Shown here piece after piece: positions 1 through 9,127 of a stretch of DNA of 64,000 bases. The position numbers and the translations under genes were made by a program. The stretch spans positions 115,979 to 179,978 of the forward strand of contig JANXCT010000004.1 of NCBI GenBank assembly GCA_025059875.1. The letters are read 5' to 3'. The notes under the pieces were generated by a model. It was not told the origin of the DNA, did not search any database, and saw only the letters and a program-made list of their open reading frames with translations. This DNA is from Candidatus Kapaibacterium sp. (lineage in GTDB: Bacteria > Bacteroidota > Ignavibacteria > Kapaibacteriales > HRBIN21). Position 1 is the stretch's first letter. Every line of letters starts with the position of its first letter.

Positions 1-34
1 AGCCTCGCTGCTTGGATTCTGACCTACGAAGAGC

Positions 35-661
35 ATGGCACCCGCGCCAAGCGCTGAGCAGTGCCCCCCCGTTCGTGTCGCTATCTTCGCCTCTGGGCGA
101 GGCAGCAATGCTGAAGCTCTCCTGCGCTTCTCCCAACGACCAGAAGCCCTATACCGCGTCGTGTTCATTCTCAGCAACAACTCTACCGCAGGGGTCCGGC
201 AGGTTGCCGAACGCTACGGAGTCCCATTCATCCATCTCAGTAGCCACACGCACCCCGATCCCACAGCATACACCGAAGCCCTCCTGGCGATCCTCCGAGA
301 GCATAGGGTAGAACTGATAGCGCTAGCTGGCTACCTCAAGAAGGTACCACCAGCCATAGTAGAAGCCTACCCCGGACGCATCTTGAACATCCACCCCGCA
401 CTGCTACCACACTTCGGCGGTCCGGGGATGTACGGACTCCGTGTCCACGAAGCCGTCTTACGTGCTGGAGAGACCTACTCTGGCGTCAGCGTCCACCTGG
501 TAGAAGAGGAGTACGACACTGGTCCCGTACTCGCCCAGATCCGCATTCCTGTATTGCCAACCGACACTCCGGAGAGCCTAGCAGAGCGGCTCCTTCCCTA
601 CGAGCACGAGCTCTACCCTCGGGTCCTCCAGCAGCAAGCCCGCATCCTACGCCACCGCTAA
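35..661 (+). CDS. purN: Phosphoribosylglycinamide formyltransferase (GART)
   Basis: This 208-residue protein should transfer a formyl group from 10-formyl-THF to GAR, the third step of de novo purine synthesis, in the cytoplasm. The family is recognised from the phosphate-binding GRGSN at residues 21-25, the catalytic segment NIHPALLP (Asn118, His120) and the second catalytic aspartate in YDTGPVLAQ (Asp161). Length is normal for PurN. The ATG is the first in frame after the window edge; no clear ribosome site is visible in the 34 bases before it. purL and purC lie elsewhere in this window, so purine genes are dispersed rather than in one operon. Confidence 0.95.
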   Translation: MAPAPSAEQCPPVRVAIFASGRGSNAEALLRFSQRPEALYRVVFILSNNSTAGVRQVAERYGVPFIHLSSHTHPDPTAYTEALLAILREHRVELIALAGYLKKVPPAIVEAYPGRILNIHPALLPHFGGPGMYGLRVHEAVLRAGETYSGVSVHLVEEEYDTGPVLAQIRIPVLPTDTPESLAERLLPYEHELYPRVLQQQARILRHR

Positions 662-693
662 CCCCTAACTGCTGACGGGCTCTCCGCGGAAGT

Positions 694-701
694 TGTATTT
701 T
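694..701 (+). promoter_or_regulatory. Candidate -7 promoter box upstream of EF-G-like gene
   Basis: TATTTTTA about 45 bases before the ATG at 746. It resembles the Bacteroidota -7 element TAnnTTTG, which recurs ahead of many genes here. No matching -33 element is evident. Confidence 0.4.
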
Positions 702-745
702 TACGCCTCTATAAAGCATGTCGGATCCCGCCCGGGAGATCTGCA

Positions 746-2878
746 ATGAGAGTCTACGATGCACAGCACGTGCGGAATGCCGTCCTGTTGGGTCATGCCG
801 GCTGTGGGAAGACTAGTCTTGCAGAGGCCATTCTCTACTTTGCCGGAGCAACGACTCGCAAGGGAAGCGTTGCTGAGCGCAACACTGTTTCAGACTACCA
901 TGAGCTAGAACACGAACGCGGTACCTCCGTCTTCGCAAGCCTCCTTACCTTCGAATGGGAGGGATTCAAGATCAACCTCCTCGACACCCCAGGCTACGAC
1001 GACTTCATTGGCCAGGTGCTGCCAGCAATCCGGGTAGCAGATGTTGGCTTCCTCCTTGTCAACCTTCAGAGCGGCGTCGAAGTTGGCACCGAGCTGGTTT
1101 GGAAATTCGCGGAACGGGAGCGGCTCCCGATTGTCCTCGTCTTGAGCAAGCCCGATATAGACCAGGCCGATTTCGAGCGCACGGTACAGCAAATCCGACA
1201 GCGCCTGAGCTCAAACATCGCTATCATCAGCTATCCTGTAGGTACAGGTGCCCAGTTTCGGGGCATCGTAGACATCATTTCCCAGCAGTTCTTCGGAGCC
1301 GATGCCCCGAAAGCACCAGCCCATCCCCAGCCACTGCCTCCTGAGGAGAATGAGCGCGTCCAAAACTTCCGGGAAGCACTTATGGAAGCCGTCGCTGTTG
1401 CTGACGAAGCGCTCATGGAAGCTTACTTCAGCAACGGCGAGCTAAGCCAAGAGGAGCTTCGGCACGGGTTACGGCAGGCCACGCTCCAGCGGTCTATCTT
1501 CCCCATTCTTTGCGTTGGCGCGCATCGGGACATTGGCATCTCACAGTTCCTGCAGTTCCTGACTCACACAATCCCTACGCCCGCAGAGTGCCTCAGAGTG
1601 CGGTCTCAGGGCCAGTTCCCCACAAGTGACCCCTCTGGGCCAGCGGTTGCCTTCGTCTACCGAACCCTCTCCGAGCCGAGCTTGGGGGATATGAGCTTCT
1701 TCCGAGTCTACTCCGGTACCCTACGGGCGGGCATGGAGTTAGTGAACGCGCAGACGGGCAGCGTAGAGCGCCTACCACAGCTCTTCACCGTCCTTGGCAA
1801 GAAGCGTACTGAAGTCTCTCCAATCGCTGCTGGTGACCTTGCTGCCACAGTCAAACTCCGCAACACTCACACAAACAATACCCTCCATGACCGGGGTACT
1901 GATGGCTTTGTCATCCCACCAATCGAGTTTCCGCCCCCTCGGGTCCGCGTGGCCGTCGTTCCCGTGCGAAAGGGTGATGAGGAGAAGGTTGGTGCTGCCC
2001 TGCATCAGCTCTACGAAGAAGACCCGAGCTACCGGGTTGAACATGCCCAAGAGCTTCGCCAGATTATCCTCCACGGCCAAGGGGAACTCCACTTGGCAGT
2101 AGCGCGATGGTTGCTACAGAACCGTTTCCGTGTGGAAGTTGAGTTCGCCGAGCCACGCATCCCCTACCGTGAGACCATCCAAAAGCCTGCTAAAGGCTAC
2201 TACAAGCACAAAAAGCAGACTGGTGGTGCCGGCCAGTATGCCGAGGTCCACCTCCTCATTGAGCCATACGCAGAAGGCATGCCCGACCCAGCAGGACTCA
2301 CTGTCCGCAGTAAAGAAGAGTACGACCTCCCGTGGGGCGGCAAGCTCGTGTTCCTAAACTGCATCGTTGGGGGCGTCATAGATGCCCGCTTCATGCCAGC
2401 CATCTTGAAGGGGATTATGGAGAAGATGCAAGACGGTCCGCTGACGGGCTCGTATGTCCGAGACATCCGCGTCAGCGTCTTCGACGGAAAGATGCACCCC
2501 GTGGACTCCAACGAAGCAGCATTCAAGATTGCCGGCATGATGGCCTTCAAGAACGCATTCTTAGAGGCTGACCCAAGGGTGCTGGAGCCCATTTACGAAG
2601 TCACGATCACCGTGCCTGACGAGTTCGTCGGCGCCGTCATGAGCGATCTCCCCGCCCGCCGGGCAACGATCCTTGGTGTGGAAAGCGACGGACCCTATCA
2701 GCGCATTCGTGCCCACATGCCGTTAGCAGAGCTGGATAGGTACGCCGCGGCCCTCCGCTCGCTGACTCAAGGGCGGGCTACGTACACTCAGCGCTTCGTC
2801 GAGTATGTCCCCGTTCCTCCCCACATCCAGCAGAAGCTCGTTGCAGAACACCGTGCCCAGGCTACGGCAGAAGTCTAA
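746..2878 (+). CDS. Elongation factor G-like translational GTPase (EF-G2 type)
   Basis: A 710-residue protein with the five-domain EF-G layout: N-terminal GTPase, then domains II to V ending in the EF-G C-terminal fold. The P-loop is GHAGCGKTS (16-24) instead of the canonical AHIDAGKTT. Switch II is DTPGYDDF (80-87), lacking the catalytic histidine of DTPGHVDF. The base-specificity motif is SKPD (134-137) in place of NKxD. These changes are typical of the EF-G-like paralogue group rather than the essential translocase. A GGGAG ribosome site lies about 8 bases before the ATG. The role could be in ribosome recycling or stress translation, but that is inference; no ribosomal-protein genes are adjacent. 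Confidence 0.85.
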   Translation: MRVYDAQHVRNAVLLGHAGCGKTSLAEAILYFAGATTRKGSVAERNTVSDYHELEHERGTSVFASLLTFEWEGFKINLLDTPGYDDFIGQVLPAIRVADVGFLLVNLQSGVEVGTELVWKFAERERLPIVLVLSKPDIDQADFERTVQQIRQRLSSNIAIISYPVGTGAQFRGIVDIISQQFFGADAPKAPAHPQPLPPEENERVQNFREALMEAVAVADEALMEAYFSNGELSQEELRHGLRQATLQRSIFPILCVGAHRDIGISQFLQFLTHTIPTPAECLRVRSQGQFPTSDPSGPAVAFVYRTLSEPSLGDMSFFRVYSGTLRAGMELVNAQTGSVERLPQLFTVLGKKRTEVSPIAAGDLAATVKLRNTHTNNTLHDRGTDGFVIPPIEFPPPRVRVAVVPVRKGDEEKVGAALHQLYEEDPSYRVEHAQELRQIILHGQGELHLAVARWLLQNRFRVEVEFAEPRIPYRETIQKPAKGYYKHKKQTGGAGQYAEVHLLIEPYAEGMPDPAGLTVRSKEEYDLPWGGKLVFLNCIVGGVIDARFMPAILKGIMEKMQDGPLTGSYVRDIRVSVFDGKMHPVDSNEAAFKIAGMMAFKNAFLEADPRVLEPIYEVTITVPDEFVGAVMSDLPARRATILGVESDGPYQRIRAHMPLAELDRYAAALRSLTQGRATYTQRFVEYVPVPPHIQQKLVAEHRAQATAEV

Positions 2879-2900
2879 GCAACCCCCTGGGATGGTGCTG

Positions 2901-2908
2901 TAATTTTG
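2901..2908 (+). promoter_or_regulatory. Candidate -7 promoter box upstream of nuoJ
   Basis: TAATTTTG in the 70-base gap after the EF-G-like gene, about 41 bases before the likely GTG start of nuoJ. It is one of the best matches to the recurring TA(N)nTTTG box. Confidence 0.5.
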
Positions 2909-2948
2909 CGTGCTGCTCTGAGTGCTGCTGACACGGAGGGATAGAGTC

Positions 2949-3461
2949 GTGAGTACTGAGGTCGTGTTCTTCTTCTTGTTTGGAGCTGCTGCAATCGGCT
3001 CCGCCTTAGCAGTCATCACGCGCCGCAATCCGCTAGCCTCTGCTCTGTGGATGATTGCCTACTTCCTCATGCTGGCAGGGCTCTACCTGACACTCCAAGC
3101 GTCGCTGATTGCCGTCATGCAGGTTCTCATCTACGCTGGCGCCATCATGGTGCTGGTGATCTTTGTCGTCATGCTCCTAAATCTTGGCAACCCTGAACAG
3201 CTAAGGGAACACTTCAACCCGAGAGTCGTCTTGGCCAGCGCTCTGGGAGCTTTGCTAGTGCTGCAGTTCCTAGTCCTCTTCGTAAGCCGTCCAACGGGCT
3301 ACTCTGCGCCCTCTCCGCGTGCTGCCGAGATTGGCTCTCCGGAAACTCTCGGACGAGTGCTCTTCACAGACTACCTCTTCCCGTTCGAGGCAGTCTCTCT
3401 CCTCCTGCTGGCAGCAGTCGTTGGCGCCGTCGTCCTGGCGAAGCGGAAACTAGAACCATAG
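2949..3461 (+). CDS. nuoJ: NADH-quinone oxidoreductase subunit J
   Basis: A 170-residue, strongly hydrophobic inner-membrane protein with five predicted helices and the NuoJ hallmark segment around VLIYAGAIMVLVIF, part of the proton-pumping arm of complex I. I chose the GTG at 2949 because ACGGAGGG ends about 8 bases upstream. An earlier GTG at 2922 would place charged residues before the first helix and has no ribosome site. nuoK follows after 12 bases. The remaining nuo genes are not here, so complex I genes are split in this genome and nuoJK stands alone next to hopanoid genes. Confidence 0.9.
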   Translation: MSTEVVFFFLFGAAAIGSALAVITRRNPLASALWMIAYFLMLAGLYLTLQASLIAVMQVLIYAGAIMVLVIFVVMLLNLGNPEQLREHFNPRVVLASALGALLVLQFLVLFVSRPTGYSAPSPRAAEIGSPETLGRVLFTDYLFPFEAVSLLLLAAVVGAVVLAKRKLEP

Positions 3462-3473
3462 AGCAACACTCCG

Positions 3474-3782
3474 ATGACGCGCCTTCCGCTGGAGGCGTAC
3501 TTGCTCTTGTCGGCAACCCTATTCACGATTGGGGTTGTCGGTGTGCTAACCCGCCGGAATGCCATCGTCATCCTGATGGCGATAGAGATCATGCTCAACG
3601 CCGTCAACCTTTCCCTGGTCGGCTTCTCATCGTACTTAGGGAACCCTGAGGGACAGCTGTTGGTCTTCTTCGTGATGGCTGTGGCAGCGGCGGAGGCTGC
3701 CGTCGGATTAGCAATCGTGATCGCGCTCTTCCGGAACCGGCAGACTGTCTACGTTGACGAAGTCAACATCATGCGCTGGTAA
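3474..3782 (+). CDS. nuoK: NADH-quinone oxidoreductase subunit K
   Basis: A 102-residue three-helix subunit of the membrane arm of complex I, of normal length. The two buried glutamates that NuoK uses in proton pumping are visible in [12 protein letters not shown] and [11 protein letters not shown]. The gene is 12 bases behind nuoJ and certainly co-transcribed with it. The next reading frame, hpnC, opens before or at the nuoK stop, so hpnC is probably translated from the same message. Confidence 0.95.
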   Translation: MTRLPLEAYLLLSATLFTIGVVGVLTRRNAIVILMAIEIMLNAVNLSLVGFSSYLGNPEGQLLVFFVMAVAAAEAAVGLAIVIALFRNRQTVYVDEVNIMRW

Positions 3783-3802
3783 GCCTGCCAGGTGGTGTCC
3801 AG

Positions 3803-4729
3803 ATACCACGCAAGGAACGGTGGGAAGACCTCCAGGAGCTCTGCCGCGCCGACGGAGGCAAATACATAGTCTCTACCCTCAGCGATGCTTCACGCTTCTG
3901 TCTGCGCTGGGCTCGTCAGCACTACGAGAATTTCCCTGTAGCCTCTCTGTTGCTGCCCCCACAGACCCGGGTTCACGTTGCCCATCTATACGCGTTCGCC
4001 CGCCTGGCCGATGATATCGCTGACCACCCCACAGCCTCCCCAACCGAAAAACTCCAACTCCTGGAGATGCTAGAGCAGAACCTCCTCGAGGCTCTCCGAG
4101 CTGAGTCCCTTCCGGGCAACCCCGTCTTGGCAGCCTTCCGCTCCACGCTCCGCTCAACCAGGCTTCCGCTGAGCCTCCCCAAACGGTTGCTTGTGGCATT
4201 CCGCTACGATGCCTGCTTCCAACCGTTTGCCACTTGGCAAGATGTGGAGTGGTACTGTCACCATTCAGCTAATCCGATCGGGGAGGCTCTGCTCTTCCTC
4301 CATCAGAGCTGTACTCCACAGGCCCTCTGCGCTTCCAATGCTCTCTGCACCGCACTCCAGGTGCTGAACTTCTGGCAAGACCTCTCGGTTGACCTCCCGC
4401 GCGGGCGCTGCTACTTCCCACAACAGCTCTTAGAACGGCATGGACTCCCTGAGCCCACAGCGCTGTGGCAGAATTCTACTAAATTGCGACTGTGCCTTGC
4501 AGAGGTAGCTGCCTTTGTCCAGCAGCGACTGGAATGGGCAAAGACTCTCTGGCGAGCCGCTAGCCACCCTCGGCTACGGTGGCAGATTGCCCTGACGTTG
4601 GCTGCTGCAGATACGCTCTATAAACGCTTGGTGGATCTGGGTGACCGCGTGCTCAGCTACCGCCCACAGTTGAGTGGCATAGATGGAATTGTCCTTCTCA
4701 TACGGAGTTGGCGGTACCGGAGCCGCTGA
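3803..4729 (+). CDS. hpnC: HpnC-type squalene/phytoene synthase-like protein (start uncertain)
   Basis: HpnC converts presqualene diphosphate to hydroxysqualene in the HpnC-HpnD-HpnE route to squalene. Both aspartate-rich motifs are present: DDIAD after YAFARLA, and QDLSVD before LPRGRCYFP. The family's N-terminal signature HYENFPVASLLLP is encoded upstream of the first ATG, GTG or TTG codon (TTG at 3950). The frame is open from 3758 but contains only CTG (3776, 3785, 3902) and ATA (3803, 3866) as possible starts. I place the start at the ATA at 3803 because AGGTGGT sits about 6 bases before it, but this is a guess; an undetected sequence error is the alternative. hpnD overlaps the 3' end by 47 bases. 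Confidence 0.85.
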   Translation: MPRKERWEDLQELCRADGGKYIVSTLSDASRFCLRWARQHYENFPVASLLLPPQTRVHVAHLYAFARLADDIADHPTASPTEKLQLLEMLEQNLLEALRAESLPGNPVLAAFRSTLRSTRLPLSLPKRLLVAFRYDACFQPFATWQDVEWYCHHSANPIGEALLFLHQSCTPQALCASNALCTALQVLNFWQDLSVDLPRGRCYFPQQLLERHGLPEPTALWQNSTKLRLCLAEVAAFVQQRLEWAKTLWRAASHPRLRWQIALTLAAADTLYKRLVDLGDRVLSYRPQLSGIDGIVLLIRSWRYRSR

Positions 4730-5603
4730 GCTGCCCCCAGGTTTCTCCACCACCGCTCCATACCAAAGCAGCTTCGCCTACTCCTTTTTCCTGCTACCTC
4801 GTCCACAGCGAGAAGCCTTGGAGACCGTGTACCGCTTCGCGAATGCAGTTGATAGCCTCGTCGACAACACCCCCAACGATTCGGAAGGAGTGCTTGCCAA
4901 GAAGCGGCAGTGGCTTGCTTGGTGGCGGCACCAAGTAGAGAGCATTTACACCGGACGAGGCTTCCACCCAGCGCTCCTTCCCTTAGCCCACGTTGTGGAG
5001 CGCTTTCAAATCCCGAAGCAATACCTACTCCTTCTCTTGGATGGCTGCGAGCGTGATCTCGTCCAGCGACGGTACCGCACCTTCGAAGAGCTCAAGGAGT
5101 ACTGCTACTGCGTTGCCAGCAGCATTGGACTCATCTGCATCGAGATCTTCGGCTACAAGCATCCCCAGACCCGCCAGTACGCAATCTACCTAGGCTACGC
5201 TCTGCAATTGACGAACATCTTGCGTGATGTCAAGCTGGACAAGGATCGGGGCTACGTCTACCTCCCCCAGGAAGATCTAGAGCGCTTTGACTACACCGAG
5301 GAGGATCTCTTCGAAGAACGTTACGATGAGCGCTTCGTGGAGCTCATGCGGTTTGAAGCCCAGCGAGCACGAAGCTTGTACCATACCGCCCGAATGTATC
5401 TCCATCCCGATGACCGAGCCACGCTCTTCGCTGCGGAAGCTATGGACTCCATCTACTACCGTCTGCTGGAGAAGATGGAGCTGGGAGACTTCCAAGTCTT
5501 CCGACACCGCTACCGAGTCTCACTCCCTCACAAGCTCTGGATTGCCTTCAAGACATGGCTCTCCAGCTACCTCCTCATTCGTCGCCTTCGAAACCTGGTG
5601 TGA
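4683..5603 (+). CDS. hpnD: Presqualene diphosphate synthase
   Basis: A 306-residue trans-isoprenyl diphosphate synthase of the squalene/phytoene family. It should condense two farnesyl diphosphates into presqualene diphosphate, feeding HpnC. The first aspartate motif is DSLVD (Asp57 and Asp61). The second is QLTNILRDVKLDKDRG, followed by YVYLP, which matches the HpnD/CrtB pattern. The C-terminal region is rich in basic and aromatic residues, as in membrane-associated members. The start overlaps hpnC by 47 bases, implying coupling. No hpnE or squalene-hopene cyclase follows; polA comes next, so the pathway is completed elsewhere. Confidence 0.92.
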   Translation: MELSFSYGVGGTGAAELPPGFSTTAPYQSSFAYSFFLLPRPQREALETVYRFANAVDSLVDNTPNDSEGVLAKKRQWLAWWRHQVESIYTGRGFHPALLPLAHVVERFQIPKQYLLLLLDGCERDLVQRRYRTFEELKEYCYCVASSIGLICIEIFGYKHPQTRQYAIYLGYALQLTNILRDVKLDKDRGYVYLPQEDLERFDYTEEDLFEERYDERFVELMRFEAQRARSLYHTARMYLHPDDRATLFAAEAMDSIYYRLLEKMELGDFQVFRHRYRVSLPHKLWIAFKTWLSSYLLIRRLRNLV

Positions 5604-5657
5604 GCAGCCCCTTCCAGAATTTTCCGAGGTTCGTTCTACCACAGCATCCTCCCGACT

Positions 5658-8405
5658 ATGGAACGGCGCCTTTATCTGGTAGATGGCATGTCTCTGCTCT
5701 TCCGAGCATACCATGCCCTCATGCGCACGGGCCTTCATGCTCCAACCGGCGAACCAACGTTCGCTACCTTCGGCTTCGCAAACATGCTCTTAGCGCTGCT
5801 CCGAGCTGAGCAGCCCGAACTTTTGGCCGTCGTTTTCGACACCCCCACCCCCACTTTCCGCCACGAGCAGTATGCCGAGTATAAGGCCACCCGCCAAGCC
5901 CCGCCGGAGGATTTAGCAATTCAGCTACAGCATGTCAAAGAACTCCTCGACGCGCTCGGTATCCCTCGCATAGAGCTCCCTGGCTACGAAGCAGACGACG
6001 TCATTGCGACGCTTGCCCGTCAGGCAGCTGATGCTGGCTATACCGTCTTCTGTGTCACCTCCGACAAAGATTTCTTCCAGCTCCTCTCTGACCGCATCTG
6101 CGTGCTCCGCCCCACAACACAGGAAGGAACGAGCTACCAGCTCTGGGACCTCGAACGCTTACAGCAGGAGTGGGGGCTACAACCTGAGCAGATTGTTGAC
6201 TTCTTGGCCCTCGTTGGAGATCCTGTGGACAATGTCCCTGGCGTCCAAGGGGTCGGGGAAAAGACCGCCCTACAGCTTCTCCACCGCTTCGGCTCCCTGG
6301 AGGGCATCTTCGCTCATCTAGATGCCCTAGACAAGCCCTCCCTCCAGCAACGCCTTCGCGAGAGCTCCGAGGCAGCATTCTTGTCGCGCGAGCTAATACG
6401 GTTGCACGTAGATGCTCCGGTAGAGTTCTCTCCAGATGCCCTCCGCCGCCGCTCTCCAGACGTTGCGGCCCTAAGGCAACTGCTGGAGCACCTTGCTATG
6501 CGGAGTCTGCGAGACCGGCTTAGTACGCTCTTCCCAGAGCTCCAGCAGAGCGCAGTTCCGGGACCGATGACTTCTGTCACCGCTGTGCACCTCGTCGCTG
6601 TGACTTCTACCACCGCGATTGAGGACATGCTCACCCGCCTTCGCCAGGCTGAGTGGATATGCATAGAAGCAGAGACCAGCGGTACTCACGTTGACGCCCA
6701 ACCCACAGCTCTCCTCCTCTACCCTGGAGGAGAAACTGCCTACTACCTGCCGTTACCGCCTCCTACCCCCACCTCTACCCTACAGCTTACCCAGACTACT
6801 CTCTTTGAGTCCCCCACTCCCCAGCAGACCGATGATAGCTCACGCACGCCGGAAATTCTAGCAAAGCTAACCCAGACCCTCCAATCCCACTCAATCCGAG
6901 TATGTGGGCATAACACAAAACGCCTCCTGCTGGCTCTCAAGCACCACTCCGTCGCTCTGCCGATTGGTTTCGACACAATGCTAGCCAGCTACGTGCTCAA
7001 CCCTGACGACCAGCACAACATAGAGCCCCTGGTGCAGAAATGGCTTCCGGAGCTACCTACTATTCGCTGCGAAACCGAGAAGGATATTCCGCCAGAGGCC
7101 TCCGCTCTCTGCGAGAATGCCGTGCACACGTTCCATCTGCGCAAAGTTTTGGAAGAGGAGCTCCGTCAGCACGAGATGTTGTGGCTGGCCGAAGAGATTG
7201 AGTTTCCGCTGGCGGAAGTTTTAGCTCAAATGGAGTGGAACGGTGTGGCTGTGGACCCTGCGATACTGTGCGAGCTAGGTACCCAGTACCGCCGCGAGCA
7301 AGAAGAGCTCCGCCAGCGCATCTATGCTGAGGCTGGCGTAGAGTTCAACATAGACTCACCGAAGCAGCTCGCTGAAGTCCTCTTCGAGAAGTTGCACCTG
7401 CCGCCCCTGAAGAAGACAAAGACCGGCTACAGTACCGATGTCTCTGTTCTCTCAGAGCTGGCGCTGAGCTATCCGATCGCAGCCTTAATCCTGGAGTATC
7501 GCCAACTGGGAAAGTTGCTCTCCACCTACATCGAAGCGCTACCCCAGTTGATCAATCCTCGCACCGGACGGATCCACACCACCTACAACCAAACTGGAAC
7601 GAGCACTGGACGCCTCTCCTCCAGTAACCCTAACCTGCAGAACATTCCCGTCCGTGGCGAGCGTGGCCGTGAAATCCGCAAGGCCTTCATCGCACAACGT
7701 CCGGATTACGTCCTGCTATCAGCCGACTACTCTCAAATTGAGCTGCGGATCATGGCATACATGAGCGGCGATGAAGGCCTCATTGCTGCCTTCAAAGCCG
7801 GGCACGACATCCATGCCGCTACCGCTGCTGGGCTCTTCGGAGTACCCCTAGAGCAAGTAACCCTCGAGATGCGTCGGGCTGCAAAGGTGGTTAACTTCGG
7901 CATCATGTATGGGCTTCAACCCTTTGGTCTCGCTCAGCGCTTGAGGATTTCGAAGACCGAGGCTCACCACATCATTCAGCAATACTTCGCCCGTTACCCC
8001 GGCATCCGTCGGTACATGGAAGAGACTATCGAACGAGCCCGCCGGCTTGGATACGTGGAGACTCTGTGCGGACGCCGCCGGTACTTCCCGACCATTAGAA
8101 GCCGGAATGCAACCGTCCGCGCTGCTGCAGAACGGGCAGCCATCAATGCTCCGATTCAGGGTTCCGCCGCTGACATGATGAAGCGAGCGATGCTAGCCAT
8201 CCACCACCGCCTCCGCTCTGAACGCCTCCGCACAATGATGATCCTCCAGGTCCATGACGAACTGCTCTTTGAGGTCCCTGAAGAAGAACTCCCAATCGTC
8301 CGCGAGCTCGTACGGACGGAGATGCAGGCTGCACTCCCGCTCGGTGATATCCCGATCGTGGTAGAGCTTGGAGTTGGCCGCACTTGGGAAGAGGCTCATG
8401 CGTAA
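5658..8405 (+). CDS. polA: DNA polymerase I, proofreading domain degenerate
   Basis: A 915-residue family A polymerase with the N-terminal 5'-3' flap nuclease (residues 1 to about 290, with the PGYEADDVIATLA and TSDKDFFQL metal-binding segments), a central exonuclease-like domain and the C-terminal polymerase. Polymerase motif A DYSQIELRIMAY is near residue 690, motif B RRAAKVVNFGIMYG near 738 and motif C QVHDELLFE near 863. The 3'-5' exonuclease has lost its metal ligands: the DTET motif reads EAET (about 336), the NLKYD-type ExoII reads NTKRLL, and the ExoIII Tyr/Asp pair is absent around CENAVHTFHL. It should therefore repair and process Okazaki fragments without proofreading, like the Thermus enzyme. 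Confidence 0.95.
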   Translation: MERRLYLVDGMSLLFRAYHALMRTGLHAPTGEPTFATFGFANMLLALLRAEQPELLAVVFDTPTPTFRHEQYAEYKATRQAPPEDLAIQLQHVKELLDALGIPRIELPGYEADDVIATLARQAADAGYTVFCVTSDKDFFQLLSDRICVLRPTTQEGTSYQLWDLERLQQEWGLQPEQIVDFLALVGDPVDNVPGVQGVGEKTALQLLHRFGSLEGIFAHLDALDKPSLQQRLRESSEAAFLSRELIRLHVDAPVEFSPDALRRRSPDVAALRQLLEHLAMRSLRDRLSTLFPELQQSAVPGPMTSVTAVHLVAVTSTTAIEDMLTRLRQAEWICIEAETSGTHVDAQPTALLLYPGGETAYYLPLPPPTPTSTLQLTQTTLFESPTPQQTDDSSRTPEILAKLTQTLQSHSIRVCGHNTKRLLLALKHHSVALPIGFDTMLASYVLNPDDQHNIEPLVQKWLPELPTIRCETEKDIPPEASALCENAVHTFHLRKVLEEELRQHEMLWLAEEIEFPLAEVLAQMEWNGVAVDPAILCELGTQYRREQEELRQRIYAEAGVEFNIDSPKQLAEVLFEKLHLPPLKKTKTGYSTDVSVLSELALSYPIAALILEYRQLGKLLSTYIEALPQLINPRTGRIHTTYNQTGTSTGRLSSSNPNLQNIPVRGERGREIRKAFIAQRPDYVLLSADYSQIELRIMAYMSGDEGLIAAFKAGHDIHAATAAGLFGVPLEQVTLEMRRAAKVVNFGIMYGLQPFGLAQRLRISKTEAHHIIQQYFARYPGIRRYMEETIERARRLGYVETLCGRRRYFPTIRSRNATVRAAAERAAINAPIQGSAADMMKRAMLAIHHRLRSERLRTMMILQVHDELLFEVPEEELPIVRELVRTEMQAALPLGDIPIVVELGVGRTWEEAHA

Positions 8406-8645
8406 GTGCTGTTGCCCTCCAAGAGCCAAGGCACCTTTTCAGCTCCCAATCCCATCCATATCATAGGGTCTACTTGCGACCGTTCATTCGCGATATCCTA
8501 CCAATCGTTTTCAGAGTATGCCGTCCACAGAATCCTCCCTTGTGGCTTACCGCGCAGCCATAGCAGTTTTGCGTCCGCAGATCTAACCTACGTGAGGGGT
8601 ACTCCCTACGAAGCAGACTCCCCCACCTTTCCCCACCCTGATGGC

Positions 8646-8681
8646 GCTTGGCGCCCCCTACCGGGGGCACCAAGCTTTTTT
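8646..8681 (+). terminator. Intrinsic terminator
   Basis: A GCTTGG-C-GCCCCC arm pairs with GGGGGC-A-CCAAGC across a TACC loop: 12 pairs with one C/A mismatch, followed by six T. It acts on plus-strand transcripts coming from polA or from a promoter inside the gap. Confidence 0.85.
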
Positions 8682-9127
8682 AGGAGGAGGTATCTGGGCT
8701 GCACTTGTTCCTTACACCGCGGGTTCTTAGATATGGGCATGGAGAAATTGGCACCGTAAGGACCCAACACAGCCCGTCCGACTGTATTCATGTAGCTGCC
8801 AAAAACGAATCGAGCTGAACCTTTCCATCTGTCAAGGAGCAACTTCTCTTGCGATTCCCGGAATCCTCCGGCCCTATCTTGCAGCACCTCCTACTGGCTA
8901 GCCTCCCACAAGGCGACGACGTGGACGGCCTTAAATCTGTATCGGCCAAGCAACATCGTACCATCTGGCTATTCTGGGAGTCCCTCTGAGTCTTGGGACG
9001 CACAACTATGACCCCTGCCTCCTACAAGGGGCCGCCAGCAGCGATAAGTAGAGGAGCCAGCCACACCCCAACGGCAGAGACGTGCAGAAGAGGAAAGCGT
9101 GTGCCAATGTTTGCTCCAAAACTTCTG

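Noticed and set aside
8406..8759. 117-codon frame after polA.
   Set aside because: It crosses the terminator hairpin, has no ribosome site and resembles no protein.
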